DNA of 64,000 nt from Lucinisca nassula (lineage: Eukaryota; Mollusca; Bivalvia; Lucinida; Lucinidae): NCBI GenBank assembly GCA_963580285.1, contig OY757017.1, positions 19,653,395 to 19,717,394 on the forward strand. Reading direction: 5' to 3'. A program made the position numbers and the translations under genes. The notes beneath the pieces were generated by a model that made no database searches, was not told the DNA's origin, and worked only from the letters and a program-made list of their open reading frames with translations. This document shows, one piece after another, positions 52,223 to 64,000 of this stretch (position 1 is the first letter of the stretch; every line of letters begins with the position of its first letter).

Positions 52223-53881
52223 TGCACGACCCGCAGAAAAAGCGACCGACTGAAGTCGGTTGATTTTGTAAGAGTGCCCTAAAATCACCGTGTCATTCTG
52301 TCATTCGGCCAATCGGTCATTCTGTCAAGCTGTCAGTCTGTCTGTCCGTCCGTAACCCGTTTGTGAAAATTGGTGATAGTGACTTAACCGCTTCGAATAT
52401 TCAAACAATTTTTGGCATACTGATAGATATCAATGAGATCTAACCAATGAATTTGCGAAATATTACATACCATTTAGTATAGCCTCGCAGAGGCGAAAAA
52501 TGTGAAAATTTTCGAACTGCTTCTCCTCGGAAACCGTTGGGCCGATTGAAGTCAAATTTCATATGGAGCCTCTATGGGATGGGGGAAAACCAAAATTTGC
52601 TCATGGGGTCCAGGTCACATGACCAAAATGGCCGCCAAGCCATATATGGTCTGTCTGTCTGTCCGTCCGTAACCCGTTTGTGAAAATTGGTGATAGTGAC
52701 TTAACCGCTTGGAATATTGAAACAATTTTTGGCATACTGATAGATATCAATGAGATCTAACCAATGAACTTGCGAACTATTACATTCCATTTAGTATAGC
52801 CTCGCCGAGGCGAAAAATCCGTAACCCGTTTGTGAAAATTGGTGATAGTGACTTAACCGCTTAGAATATTTAAACAATTTTTGGCATACTGATAGATATC
52901 AATGAGATCTAACCAATGAATTTGCGAAATATTAAATTCCATTTAGTATAGCCTCGCAGAGGCGAAAAATGTGAACATTTTCGAACTGCTTCTCCTCGGA
53001 AACCGTTGGGCCGACTGAAGTCAAATTTCATATGGAGCCTCTATGGGATTGGGCTAGCCAAAATTTCCTCATGGTGTTCAGCTCACATGACCAAAATGGC
53101 CACCAAGCCATAATGTGAAATTCTAAGTTTACTAAATGCTTGACAAAATTTCAATACATTTATGTTTTCCATATATGGCTGAAACTGAAATATTGCAATA
53201 GCACCATAAAATTTTGCACGTAACCCGTTTGTGAAAATTGGTGATAGTGACTTAACCGCTTGGAATATTTAAACAATTTTTGGCATACTGATAGATATCA
53301 ATGAGATCTAACCAATGAACTTGCGAAATATTACATTCCATTTAGTATAGCCTCGCAGAGGCGAAAAATGTGAAAATTTTTGAACTGCTTCTCCTCGGAA
53401 ACCGTTGGGCCGATTGAAGTCAAATTTCATATGGAGCCTCTATGGGATGGAGGAAACCAAAATTTGCTCATGGGGTCCAGGCCACATGACCAAAATGGCC
53501 GCCAAGCCATATATGGTAAAAACCCTTCAAAAATAGTCTTCTCCAGAACCACTGGGCAGATTTCCACGAAATTTGATAAATGGCATCTGGGACGTAGGCC
53601 CATCATAAATTGCTAAAATGGTGACCCTGGGTTGACCTTGACCTTCTTTGTGCCTAGGTCAAACTTTGACACATATGCTTTTGTATTGGAAAATGTGAGA
53701 ATGCATTTTATCCTGCAAACGATTCAGAATACAGTACTAAAGTATAAGATTTATTTTTGCGCCTTACGATAAGGCGCATTTCTTGGGGGACCCGTTTTAG
53801 GTCAAGGTCACATGACCAAATGGTCGCCATACCCATATATGGTAACACTCATAAAGCTAAAAGCATCCGGCGGGTCGTGCA
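52223..53881 (+). mobile_element. 1.66 kb TIR element with reiterated units, inserted in a LINE
   Basis: It has inverted ends TGCACGACCCGC and GCGGGTCGTGCA (with GG for the outer C/G near 53869), a 5' hairpin (ACCGACTGAAGTCGGT) and (GTCT/GTCC)n at 52331-52351. Three to four copies of a 300-400 bp unit (GTAACCCGTTTGTGAAAATT at 52352, 52670, 52812, 53220) follow. Each contains GCTTCTCCTCGGAAACCGTT. 53120-53220 is a copy of LINE sequence. Confidence 0.8.
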
Positions 53882-54349
53882 CTTCAGCTGAAGCACTGGT
53901 TTTACTCTTAGGTCGTTATATAAAGAACATTCAAGTACAAAATGAAATTCATCTTCTAATGTCCCACAAATTGAGCATTTTCTTTCGTCAAAAGGTATGC
54001 TATTAGGTCGAACCCATCTACCAGCCTCTATTTCTAATCTATGAGACGCCATTCTAAGTTTACTAAATGCTTGACAAAATTTCAATACATTTATGTTTTC
54101 CAGATATGGCTGAAACTGAAATATTGCAATAGCACCATAAAATTTTGCACGTGATGAATTAGCTAATCTTTCCTGCCAGCCCTGTATGAAATTATCCGTC
54201 AATCTTTGTTTAGCTAGACTTAGAAAAATGTAAAGGTTACCCACTCCTTGGTTAAGCCATACTTCATAAAACCCTATAGTCATTAACAAATTACGTAGCA
54301 ACGATGTCCAACTTACCTTATTTTGGAGTAACTCCAAATCCGTTAACAT
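53882..54349 (-). pseudogene. LINE ORF2 C-terminal fragment with zinc-knuckle region
   Basis: The minus frame contains SRAKFYGAIAIFQFQPYLE, ASHRLEIEAGRW and the Cys/His motif CSICGTLEDEFHFVLEC (C-x2-C...H-x4-C). This is characteristic of the region after the reverse transcriptase in non-LTR retrotransposons. The catalytic RT domain is absent: the copy is truncated at about 54350. I did not settle which clade it belongs to. Confidence 0.85.
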
Positions 54350-55156
54350 TAAATTGTATATATATTAATATATTTGTTATTAGGCGCAGACAGTATTTTA
54401 ACAGTATCATGAAAGGGCCGTAAAACCAAACCTGCGCACGCGTATACGTAAGCGGTTAACCATTACAGTGCACATTAATGTGCATGGTTTATTTCCGATT
54501 ACAATATGTACAATAAATATAGCGTACGGCACGAGTCATATCATAGCTGTTGACATTTGTTTGTTTGATTTGAGGTTTAACGTCCCCGTCAACACTGTAA
54601 AGGTCATTTTGGAGACGTTGCTTCCAATTTTGTGGGACTTTTACCCAACATTGAGATGAAATGACATCTGAAGTCCTGCCGCCCAATGAAACCAATAAGG
54701 TTTATAAGCATGGACGGTCCGACTCACACCGCTCTGCCTGGGCAGGCTTAGATCCCCTAAGCGGTTTACCAGTACTCGTGTGCGGGTTGGTTTCAGCTCT
54801 GCGTGTAAGCATCATGCAGCACATTTATTTCTTAAGCCCCGATGGGCGGGGGCCGCGCTGTTGACATAAGGGCCTTTTAAAAAAACGTGTTTCCGCGCTA
54901 ACACGACCGACCCCGATTTTTTTGCGCCGACCCTGCATTTTTTTATTTTATTTGCCATCCAGAAAAAAAAATAAAACGATTTTCTTACCTACCGACCATA
55001 ATATTTTCTAGCACTTTTAATGAAAATTCATAAATCCGTCAACTAGCAATATTAATTATTGAAATCCTGTTCTTATGCTTCCTTGATGCTTTTAACCTCA
55101 TTATTTGAATGTAATATAGTTAGATTTTAGCCTTTCAACATTTTTTTTTCATCAAA

Positions 55157-55535
55157 TAAAAATTTTTATCATATGACGTCGCGTCTGAGAGTGTAATAAC
55201 GCCATGTAATATTTTCGATAATCCACTAGTGGATTAAATATGCAAATTAGCTAGATACGCCCCGTAACGTTACATGTACGACGTCCTTAACGACGTCGCG
55301 TTTACTAATGGCGGAATATTGATATTTTTGTAAACAAACGTGAATAAAATTTGCTTTAAATGTCATATGATAAATAGAAGCTTGCATTCGTGCTCATGTA
55401 TTATGGAATTTATTAAACTCGTTGAGGAAAAGGAATAAAATGCTCGGCTTGCCGAGCATTTTATTCCTTTTCCTCAACGAGTTTAATAAATTCCATAATA
55501 CATGAACACTCATGTAAGATCCTCTATGACAAAAA
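55157..55535. mobile_element. Hairpin-ended MITE inserted in unit 1
   Basis: It is a relative of 30565-30950. The terminal hairpin (GGAATTTATTAAACTCGTTG...TGCTCGGCTTGCCGAGCA) has almost perfect arms of about 50 bp. It is absent from unit 2 (56870-56905), where a short different sequence lies between the flanks. Confidence 0.8.
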
Positions 55536-55845
55536 AAAAGTTTTAGCGACCTACCGACCAATACCCTTTGTCGGCATGTTAACGGCCTAGTTTTTAGGCC
55601 TAGTGATACTTTAACCGCCGCCTATGCAATATAGTGTGATTTTAATATAAGAAAGAAAGGAAAGAGAAAGAAAAAAATCAATGCAATTAACATGTAAAAT
55701 TTTGTAAGATAACCATTTTTGATGGTTAGGATATCTTAAAAAAAGTGTAAAATGTATTGTGGGTGAGACAGACTTATACAAATACATGGACGGACCGGAA
55801 TACTGACATGACACACAGATCGGTAGATGTAGATCTGCAATTAAA

Positions 55846-56023
<178 letters not shown>

Positions 56024-56334
56024 TTTGTTTGTTTGATTTGAGGTTTAACGTCCCCGTCAACACTGTAAAGGTCATTTTGGAGACGTTGCTTCCAATTTTG
56101 TGGGACTTTTACCCAACATTGAGATGAAATGACATCTGAAGTCCTGCCGCCCAATGAAACCAATAAGGTTTATAAGCATGGACGGTCCGACTCACACCGC
56201 TCTGCCTGGGCAGGCTTAGATCCCCTAAGCGGTTTACCAGTACTCGTGTGCGGGTTGGTTTCAGCTCTGCGTGTAAGCATCATGCAGCACATTTATTTCT
56301 TAAGCCCCGATGGGCGGGGGCCGCGCTGTTGACA

Positions 56335-56577
56335 TTAAGGGGAATGGGAACACCTTCAGGGGAGGTAACTCCTGCAAAAGTATTTTTGTCTCCCATGTCA
56401 ACTGGGGTCAACTCTTAAAGTAAAGAATTTGCTCCTGAGGAGCAAATTCTTTCCTTTAAGGGTAGACCCCTTTTTCATTGGGACAGGGCCTATAGAATAG
56501 CGAACAGGAAGTTCCGAAAGTTGTCTCCCTTTGAAAAATGGCGGAAAAATCTGCCAGTTGTTCCCATTCCCCTTAAG
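56335..56577. mobile_element. TTAA MITE, intact copy
   Basis: TTAAGGGGAATGGGAACACC and TTGTTCCCATTCCCCTTAA are inverted termini. An internal hairpin GAATTTGCTCCTGAGGAGC is present. AAAAATGGCGGAAAAATC lies near the right end. Confidence 0.85.
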
Positions 56578-57122
56578 GCCTTAAAAAAAGCCGTGTTTCC
56601 GCTAACACGACCGACCCCGATTTTTTTTTTGCGCCGACCCTGCATTTTTTTTATTTTATTTGCCATCCAGAAAAAAAAAAATAAAAAGATTTTCTTACCT
56701 ACCGACCATTATATTTTCTAGCACTTTTAATGAAAATTCATAAATCCGTCAACTAGCAATATTAATTATTGAAATCCTGTTCATACGCTTCCTTGATGCT
56801 TTTAACCTCATTATTTGAATGTAATATAGTTAGATTTTAGCCTTTCAAACTTTTTTTTTTTCATCAAATAAAAATTGGACCAAAAAAATAATAATCATTA
56901 TAAAAAGTTTTAGCGACCTACCGACCAATACCCTTTGTCGGCATGTTAGCGGAAACATAGCTTTTTTTTTTTTTTGGCCTAGTGATACTTTAACCGCCGC
57001 CTATGCAATTTAGTGTGATTTTAATATAAGAAAGAAAGGAAAGAGAAAGAAAAAAAAACACAATGCAATTAACATGTAAACTTTTGTAAGATAACCATTT
57101 TTGATGGTTAGGATATCTTAAA

Positions 57123-59600
57123 CAAGAGGCCCATTGGCCACAATGCTCACCAGAGCTCGGGGGGGGGGGGGGGTGCACTGCCCACTGGCAGCAATGTATT
57201 TTAATTAAAATTTCGACCCAATCAGACTAGTGGCTTCAGAGGTCTGATGTCGCTTGAAGACAACAGATGACAATTGACAATTTCCCATCTGTGGCAATAG
57301 GCCAAAAAGAACATTATTAAAGGAACATTTCTATGAAAGTTTGACAAAATATCTTGAGAGGCATTAATGTCATTTTTCAATTTTCTCCATTATAAGTCAA
57401 TGGAAACTCTTAACTTTCCATAGCAAACAAACCAAAGAGCCAAATTTCATAAACCAGAGCTCAGGTGGGCACTGCCCAATGGAGCCCTGATTGGTGTTAC
57501 TAAATTGGTCTTATAAAATGGAACAGAGACATATATGGTTTAGCGGTGGGGATATGTATGGTTCCTGAGACGTAAGGCCTTTTAAGCAATGGAGGGATTC
57601 GGGCATGGCAGATCCTCGAAAAGCCAAAGAGTGTTGTCACTGAATATGTCTTATCATAAAGATCAAGAATATATATGGTTTAATGGTGGGGATCTGACGG
57701 TTTCTGAGATATGAGGCTCTTTTATGAAGTGGAAGGGAGAGAAATGGCCCCTGCTGACCCCCCCCCCCCCCTCCGACCCCCCCCCCCCCCCGACCCCCCC
57801 CCCCCCCCCCCAAGACAGGGTTGACTGAACGTGTCTAATAACAATGAACAAGAATATATGTGATTATAGGATGGGGATGTGAATGGTTTCTGAGATATAT
57901 GGCTTATTATTAAGTGGAATCTTATCATCAGGAACAAGAAGATATATGGTTTAGTGGTGGGGATCTGAACGGAATTCTGAGATATATGGATTTTAATAAA
58001 GTAAAGGTGTGGGGCATGGCCCGTGGCACCCCGGGGGACCCCATGATGGTGTCACTGTTTGCGTCTTATCATAAGGAACAAGAATATATATGGTTTAGTG
58101 GTGGGCTCTGAACAGTTTCTCAGATATATGGTCTTTTGTGAAGTCGAGGGGTGGAGTGTGGCCCGGGCACACCCTAGGTTGGTGTCACTGAATGTGTCTT
58201 ATCATAAGGAACAAGAATATATATGGTTTTGGGGTGGGGATCTGTAAGGTTTCTGGAATATTTAGCCTTTTATGAAGTGGAGAGGGTTGGGCATGGCCCC
58301 GCACATCCCGGGGGACCCCCAAGTTGGTGTCACTGAATGCTACTTATCATAAGGAACGAGAATATATATGGTTTAGGGGTGGGGGTCTGTAAGGTTACTG
58401 GGATATTGGGCCTTTTATGAAGTGGAGGGGGTGGGGCATGGCCCCGGTACATCCCGGGGGACCCCCAGGTTGGTGCCACTGAGTCCATCTTATCATAAGG
58501 AACAAAAGTATATATGGTTTAGGGGTGGGGATCTCAATGGTTTCTGAGATAAATCGCATTTTATGAAGTGGATGGGGTGGGGCATGTTCCCGGCACATCC
58601 CGGGGGACCCCCAGGATGATGTCACTTAATGCATCCTAGCATAAGGAACAAGAATATATATAGTTTAGGGGTGGGGATCTGAATGGTTTCTGAGATAAAT
58701 GGCATTTTATGAAATAGAGGGGGCAGGGCATGTCCCCGGCACATCCCGGAGGACCCACAGGTTGGTGTCACTTAATGCATCTTATCATAAGGAACAAGAA
58801 TATATGTGGTTTAGGGGTGGGGATCTGTAAGGTTTCTGAGATATAAGGCATTTTATGAAGTGGAGGGGGGCGGGGCATGGCCCTGGTACAACCTAGGGGA
58901 CTTCCAGGTGGACATAAAAGCATATGGCTGAGAGAAGTTTACTCAATGAACATGTCTATGTAAGTTTTGTCAAAATATCTGCAATGACTTGGCAGTAAAT
59001 GCCATTTTTCAGTTTTCCCCATTATAAGTCAATGGAAACCATAGCAACAAAACTAAAAGGCCAAATTTCATAAAAAAAAACACAAAACCTGTAAAGGCAA
59101 ATATGGTGAATATTTTCACAAAGTCTAAGCCTCCTAGAGCATATGGTTTCTGAGGAGATGATTTTTTAAGTATTTTTTTTTTCTATTTTTTGCATTTTGG
59201 TTTCCATGGCAACCAATAAAAATGAGCAGAAGGCCTAAAATCATACGGCAGATAGTAGATTGCCTATGGAACATTTCTATGCAAGTTTTGTCAAAATATC
59301 TGCGGAGGCTTGGCAGTAAATGCCATTTTTCTATTTTCCCCATTATAAGTCTATGGAAACTACAAGTTGCCGTAGCAACCAAACTAATAAACTGATTTTC
59401 ATAAAAAACACAAACTTTCAATCCCCCAGCCCAAGGATGCTACAGATAAAATTTGGGCCCAATCGGCCCAGTGGCTTCAGAGGAGATGTCCTTTGAAAAT
59501 GTTAACGTCATAGGACAGACGACGACGACGACGACGCCGACGACGACGGACAACTGCCTATCCTATAAGCTCCCCTGGAGCCTTCGGCTCTGGTGAGCTG
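57123..59600 (-). mobile_element. HINE-like satellite element, inverse relative of 9362-13604
   Basis: It starts CAAGAGGCCCATTGGCC and ends GGAGCCTTCGGCTCTGGTG then AGCTG. The satellite occupies about 57480-58920. Unit 1 keeps the uninterrupted site GGATATCTTAAAAAAAGTG (55732-55750), so the insertion was between A and A (T and T on the element's plus strand) without obvious target duplication. It lacks the 9731-11530 insertion. C-tracts at 57759-57812 are prone to expansion. Confidence 0.85.
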
Positions 59601-59705
59601 AAAAGTGTAAAATGTAACGTGGGTGAGACAGACTTATACAAATACATGGACGGACCGGAATACTGACATGACAGACAGATCGGTAGATGTAGATCTGCAA
59701 TTAAA

Positions 59706-59751
<46 letters not shown>

Positions 59752-59758
59752 GGATAGG

Positions 59759-60391
<633 letters not shown>

Positions 60392-60404
60392 ACATGTGTA
60401 AGGT

Positions 60405-61150
60405 GTTGGAACGATGCCGGTTTGTAAAGACTGGTTAAAAACTGAACAGAGGGGACGAGATATTACACTTGAGAGCTCACGCAATATTCGATTACTTAAG
60501 CTGTTTGGACAAGCAGCCTTGCTCAGTGGTAATGGTTTTAGTACAGATTCTACCTCGAGGGGGGTGGGGGGGGGGGGTAGTATAATTCTGCTTAACTGGG
60601 TTTCTACAGAAACAGCCGGTTGTTCAGGAAGAACAGCATTTGTTTCGTCCAAAATCGTTTGACTTTGGAAAAAAAAAGAATTAAAAACATTTGCCGTATC
60701 AAACTCATCTGAGTAAACTTCAGCGTTTTACTCCAAGGGAGGAACTGAGGACTTTGAACGCGGAGCTATAAATGTTTTGAGTGTTGACCATCAGTCTTTT
60801 TTGAGAAAGAGTGTTAGACGCTAGCTTATTTTTATATTGTCATAGAAAGCTTGCTTGGATTTACGAATCAAAGTTATAGTTTTATTGCGTTGTTTTCTGA
60901 ACGAGTACCAATCACTTGCTGAACTAGATCTTTTAGCTCTTTTATATGCCCGCTTACGCTTCCTGATATGCCGTTTTATAATTGATGTGAGCCAGGGTGG
61001 ATTTGTTGGTTTTACTTTTATTTCTCTATTTGGAATACACTGGCGAGCGATTTGTACAATGGCATTGTGTATGTTGCTTGCGTAAGTAGCGGTATCATTG
61101 TTATACAAAGTAGAAGTAAAACAAAGATCAGGAATCGATACAATTAACTT
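60405..61150 (-). pseudogene. Non-LTR retrotransposon: linker and start of reverse transcriptase, decayed
   Basis: The minus frame from 61150 contains NPPWLTSIIKRHIRKRKRAY and FRKQRNKTITLIRKSKQAFY. These are typical of the stretch between endonuclease and reverse transcriptase. After frameshifts and stops (60660-60840), SVLKPLPLSKAACPNSLSNR then ELSSVISRPLCSVFNQSL match the first reverse-transcriptase blocks of Jockey/CR1-like LINEs (the usual KA.GPD is changed to KAACPN). Truncated at about 60405 by the (GA)n tract; endonuclease and catalytic YxDD parts are missing. Not functional. Confidence 0.85.
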
Positions 61151-62246
61151 ACTCCACCCACCAAAGCCACCAAAGGGAAAGAAACACAAACATTAAGCGA
61201 CAAGACCATAATGGAAACCTAAACAAAGGAAGGCCATAAGGACAGTTACTTTCCCACAAAATGGCATATGGCCATCCAAAATAAAACGACACAAGTGATG
61301 CACACAGTAAGTAACAAACAACACCATAAATAAACCGCCACAGAAGAACCGCCTTGGAACGGTCAGTGGAAAGATTTGCACTTGGGGGCTTAAATCGACT
61401 TTACGTGGCCACAATCCTCGCCCTTACTTCCGTCGCGATTTAGACAAATAATTTGTTCAGTCCGCATGAAGGCCTCCTAACTCATCAGTGCAACATCTCC
61501 GTGAACACAAAAAATCAAAGAACAACAGAGGTGAGACAACGGTGAGGACTCGACAGCAAGAAACCACTGAAATGCTGTAGCAAAAGAAAACCAACAGTTA
61601 GACTCCGATGGGCCCGACCAGAGACAGAGCATCAGGAACCAACCAACATTACCTTGAATTAGATCTCTCTAATTCTCAATAAGCCTTTACGTTGGAGCCG
61701 TCATAGAATCTGAGGCCTGGCCAACCGGCGTGCAATTAAAGAGGGAAGCAAAGTTGCCAACCGTGATTGGGTTAACTACCATGCATGCAGTCTGTCGTAT
61801 AGCATCCATGTTGTACCCAATCTTTTTATATCGAAGAATGATTTTACGAAATTGGGTGCTGAAGTCATTTCGGTTATATATTTTTCTGATTTTTTATACT
61901 AAGTCACCATAAAATTCGGGTTCCGATAGACCTTGTTGCAGAAGAGATTTAAGTCCAATATTGAATTTTGAAATTAAATCAGAATGGCGTCTATAAAATT
62001 TTTGAAAAGACTTTGCGTAGTTTATGGTACCGATAACCCTGATTAAGGAGTTTAGCCGTTAATAATTTATTACGAGTGTTGAAGTCAGTTTCATGACTAC
62101 ACACTCTAGCAAATCGAATTAATTGCGAAATATAAACGCCATAGGATGGCGCACGAGGAATATCACCATCCAAAAAAGGAAAATTTACAATCTCAAAATC
62201 AAAGTCATCGCGTTTATCATACATTTTGCACGAATCAACCCCATGT

Positions 62247-62446
62247 GGAGCGCTGTGGTGCAGTAGTAAAGTATCGGCCTCGGGATCGAGAGGTACCGGG
62301 TTCGAATCCCACGAGCGGCAAGTGTTGTTTCCTTGAGCAAGAGACTTTGTCCACATTGCTTAGTACTGGTTCTACCCAGGAAAAGAGGGCCACATGGAAG
62401 ATTAGTACTAGTTTACTAAATGTGTTACCCTCTATAAATAAGGTCG

Positions 62447-62487
<41 letters not shown>
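62247..62487 (+). mobile_element. tRNA-derived SINE with (ATT)n tail inserted in the retroelement
   Basis: GTGGTGCAGTAGTAAAGTATC (shown as GTGGTGCAGTAG, A-box region) and GGGTTCGAATCCCACGAGCG (B box) are followed by CCTTGAGCAAGAGAC, a short body and (ATT)n at 62446-62487. It replaces roughly 20 codons of the retroelement between the LNKAN and YDKRDD blocks, judged against the family's usual spacing. Confidence 0.8.
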
Positions 62488-62667
62488 CTACAATGGAATT
62501 TGCTTTATTTAACTGAAGTTCTGGGAGGTAAATCTGACTGATCAAACCATCGAAATAGGTATTATCAATACATGTATTTAATAAATCATCTAAATATCTA
62601 GAAGTGGAGCTAAAAGCTTCAATAATTTCAGATTGGTTATCAATGGAAAGCGACAACATGAATAAAA

Positions 62668-62893
62668 ATCAAAAATGAGTTCCTTTAAGAGCAATGAAAA
62701 CATTCATAAGAAAGAAGATGGGTCATACTACGTAGTTTCGGCTAATAAAGCCTCATCAGTGACCCTGTAATGATCCGGCAAAGAAAGCCAGAGGAAACAT
62801 ACTGCAATTTTGCGAATTTCGAATAGGCATTCGATTCAAAGACTGATATAAATCGAAATCGGGTCCAAATAATTAAAAATCTGTCTAGAATAG
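62668..62893. mobile_element. Unidentified insertion within the reverse transcriptase
   Basis: About 225 bp separates the LFLYCY and MLSLSIDNQ blocks, which are normally adjacent. It contains ACTACGTAGTTTCGGCTAAT and GCCTCATCAGTGACCCTG. I could not assign it to a family seen elsewhere in the window. Confidence 0.55.
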
Positions 62894-64000
62894 GAGTCTA
62901 AACATAACAATACAAGAACAGATCAGCCACAAGAGGTGCGCAATTCGTACCCATCGGAATACCCACAATTTGTCTAAATAACTTAGTACCGAATCTAATA
63001 TAAATATTGTCAAGTAGAATGGTGAGGGCATCATACACTTTCTGACATGACCAAAGTGTATAATTCTTGTGCTCTTTAGAAGTGAAAAATGCATTTCTGA
63101 CATTACATGCAAGATAGAGAGAATCTTCTCTGTGAAAAGCCCACTCAATTAAATCATTAAGCTTTTCTTTTATAAGATTATGAGGAAGTGTAGTGTAAAG
63201 AGTGGAAAAATCGTAAGTAGACAGACTTGAAGCACGAAAATTTCTGGATTTCAATTTATTTAAAACCTTATTCGAATTTTTTATAGACCAAAACAGATTT
63301 TTGCCTGATGTTTCAAAGACTTTATCACAATATTTAATCACATGCGTTTTGATAGCAGTAAGACAGGAAGTTAATAATTTAGAATGTTCAGTGGTAGTGC
63401 AAGAGCTAGAATTTGCAATAAACCGTGCTTTGTAAGGTCTTTTATGAAGTTTTGGTAACCAGTATAGCGTAGGAAGCTTGTCTTGGCAGGAGTACCACCA
63501 AGCTCCTGCTTAAGCGTGTTAACATAGTGGAGCCGTCACACAACGACGACGTTGTTAGCGGCCTTGTCTGCAGGGGCCAAAACAAACTTCTTATGAAATT
63601 CTTGAATACCTAGTTTAAGATGACGAAAAGACGTCTTGGGCTTAAGAGGTAATAAGTTAGTATTTTGAGAATAGAAAGAAATGCGTTTATTCACTAGTTT
63701 TAAAATGCTAAGTTTCCAGTCCTTTAGGGCTTTATGCTCAACATACTCTCGCTTACACCATCGATTACCGAATTCATTCAAGGAAGCAGCGATTTCATCT
63801 CTATATTTACTGAAATCAATTTTAGAAGGAAACCGATATTTCGGTCCTTTAGAAATTATATTCCTTATCCTAGAATCAGGAATAATTTTCAAATTTCCAG
63901 TAATTACATGACCAGCAGCAGGATAGCAATACACTGAGTTTTTACAATCACATGAATCAGGAGTATTAGTATCAATATCAAGATCTAAAACAAGTTTATT

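Larger units (their letters stand above)
61150..64000 (-). pseudogene. Penelope-like retroelement, decayed and interrupted
   Basis: Minus strand, from the window edge: a frame with CDCKN...GHVITGNLKIIPD and ISKGPKYRFPSK then LAPADKAANNVVVV (63950-63536). A reverse-transcriptase part follows with FSTLYTTLPHNLIKEKLNDL and RQIVGIPMGTNCAPLVADLF (63341-62898), then SRYLDDLL (the YxDD box, about 62600), then YDKRDDFDFEIVNFPFLDG and SYGVYISQLIRFAR (to 61991), and a 3' region to about 61150. Two insertions break it (62668-62893 and the SINE 62247-62487), plus a frameshift near 63400-63536. The wording resembles Penelope-like elements, perhaps the Naiad clade with its CxC...H motif; that is from memory and tentative. 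Its 3' end abuts the LINE at 61150. Confidence 0.7.

Noticed and set aside
53380..53616. 78-codon ORF on plus
   Set aside because: It lies wholly in the reiterated units of the 52223-53881 element; neighbouring units do not keep the frame.
61193..61414. Hydrophobic 73-codon ORF on minus
   Set aside because: It falls in the 3' region of the decayed retroelement and lacks any domain I recognise; treated as part of that element.

Overview
This is a eukaryotic, repeat-dominated, AT-rich genomic window from an invertebrate animal. Its mobile elements (tRNA-derived SINEs ending in GACGTTAAA-type tails, hairpin MITEs, satellite-carrying elements with (GTCC)n tracts) look most like those of a bivalve mollusc. 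That assignment rests on general repeat character and I cannot name the species. There is no sign of prokaryotic gene organisation, rRNA, CRISPR or functional tRNA genes. Most long open frames are chance frames in satellites, microsatellites and transposons.

Only two host genes are supported. (1) Plus strand, 2687-4796: the last two coding exons of a gene I do not recognise, with phase-compatible splice sites and an acidic, serine-rich, Gln-rich C-terminus. (2) Minus strand, 36441-24881: three exons of NDUFB9, a LYR-family accessory subunit of mitochondrial complex I. Splice sites and phases fit, and the colinear protein reaches the stop codon. Exon 1, with the LYR motif, was not found.

Layout. 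1-1850 is the end of an element plus a 130-150 bp satellite. 2-6 kb holds the unknown gene with MITEs and SINEs. 6.3-14.2 kb and 18.97-22.26 kb are two direct copies of one segment; the first contains a 4.2 kb satellite-bearing element that the second lacks. 14.2-18.97 kb is a series of satellite-type elements. 22.2-40.7 kb is the NDUFB9 locus and its upstream flank, packed with palindrome-bearing MITEs, minisatellites and SINEs. 41.57-43.31 kb is a TIR element with an 8 bp target duplication. 44.4-45.0 kb is a satellite. 46.4-48.3 kb is another TIR element. 51.17-51.87 kb is a palindromic element with a GC-rich small ORF. 52.1-54.35 kb is a LINE 3' end split by a 1.66 kb TIR element. 54.56-60.27 kb is a tandem duplication bounded by (GATA)n. 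60.4-64.0 kb holds two decayed retroelement coding regions on the minus strand.

The most interesting signals are four. A palindromic core of about 65 bp recurs some 22 times inside otherwise unrelated MITE families, with stem tips that differ in sequence yet stay complementary. A common architecture (5' hairpin, pyrimidine-rich GTCC tract, satellite monomers) recurs in several element families, two copies of which have empty sites in this window. Several non-autonomous elements carry an ATGGCG start context. One TIR element carries a nearly identical 101 bp copy of the LINE it is inserted in.
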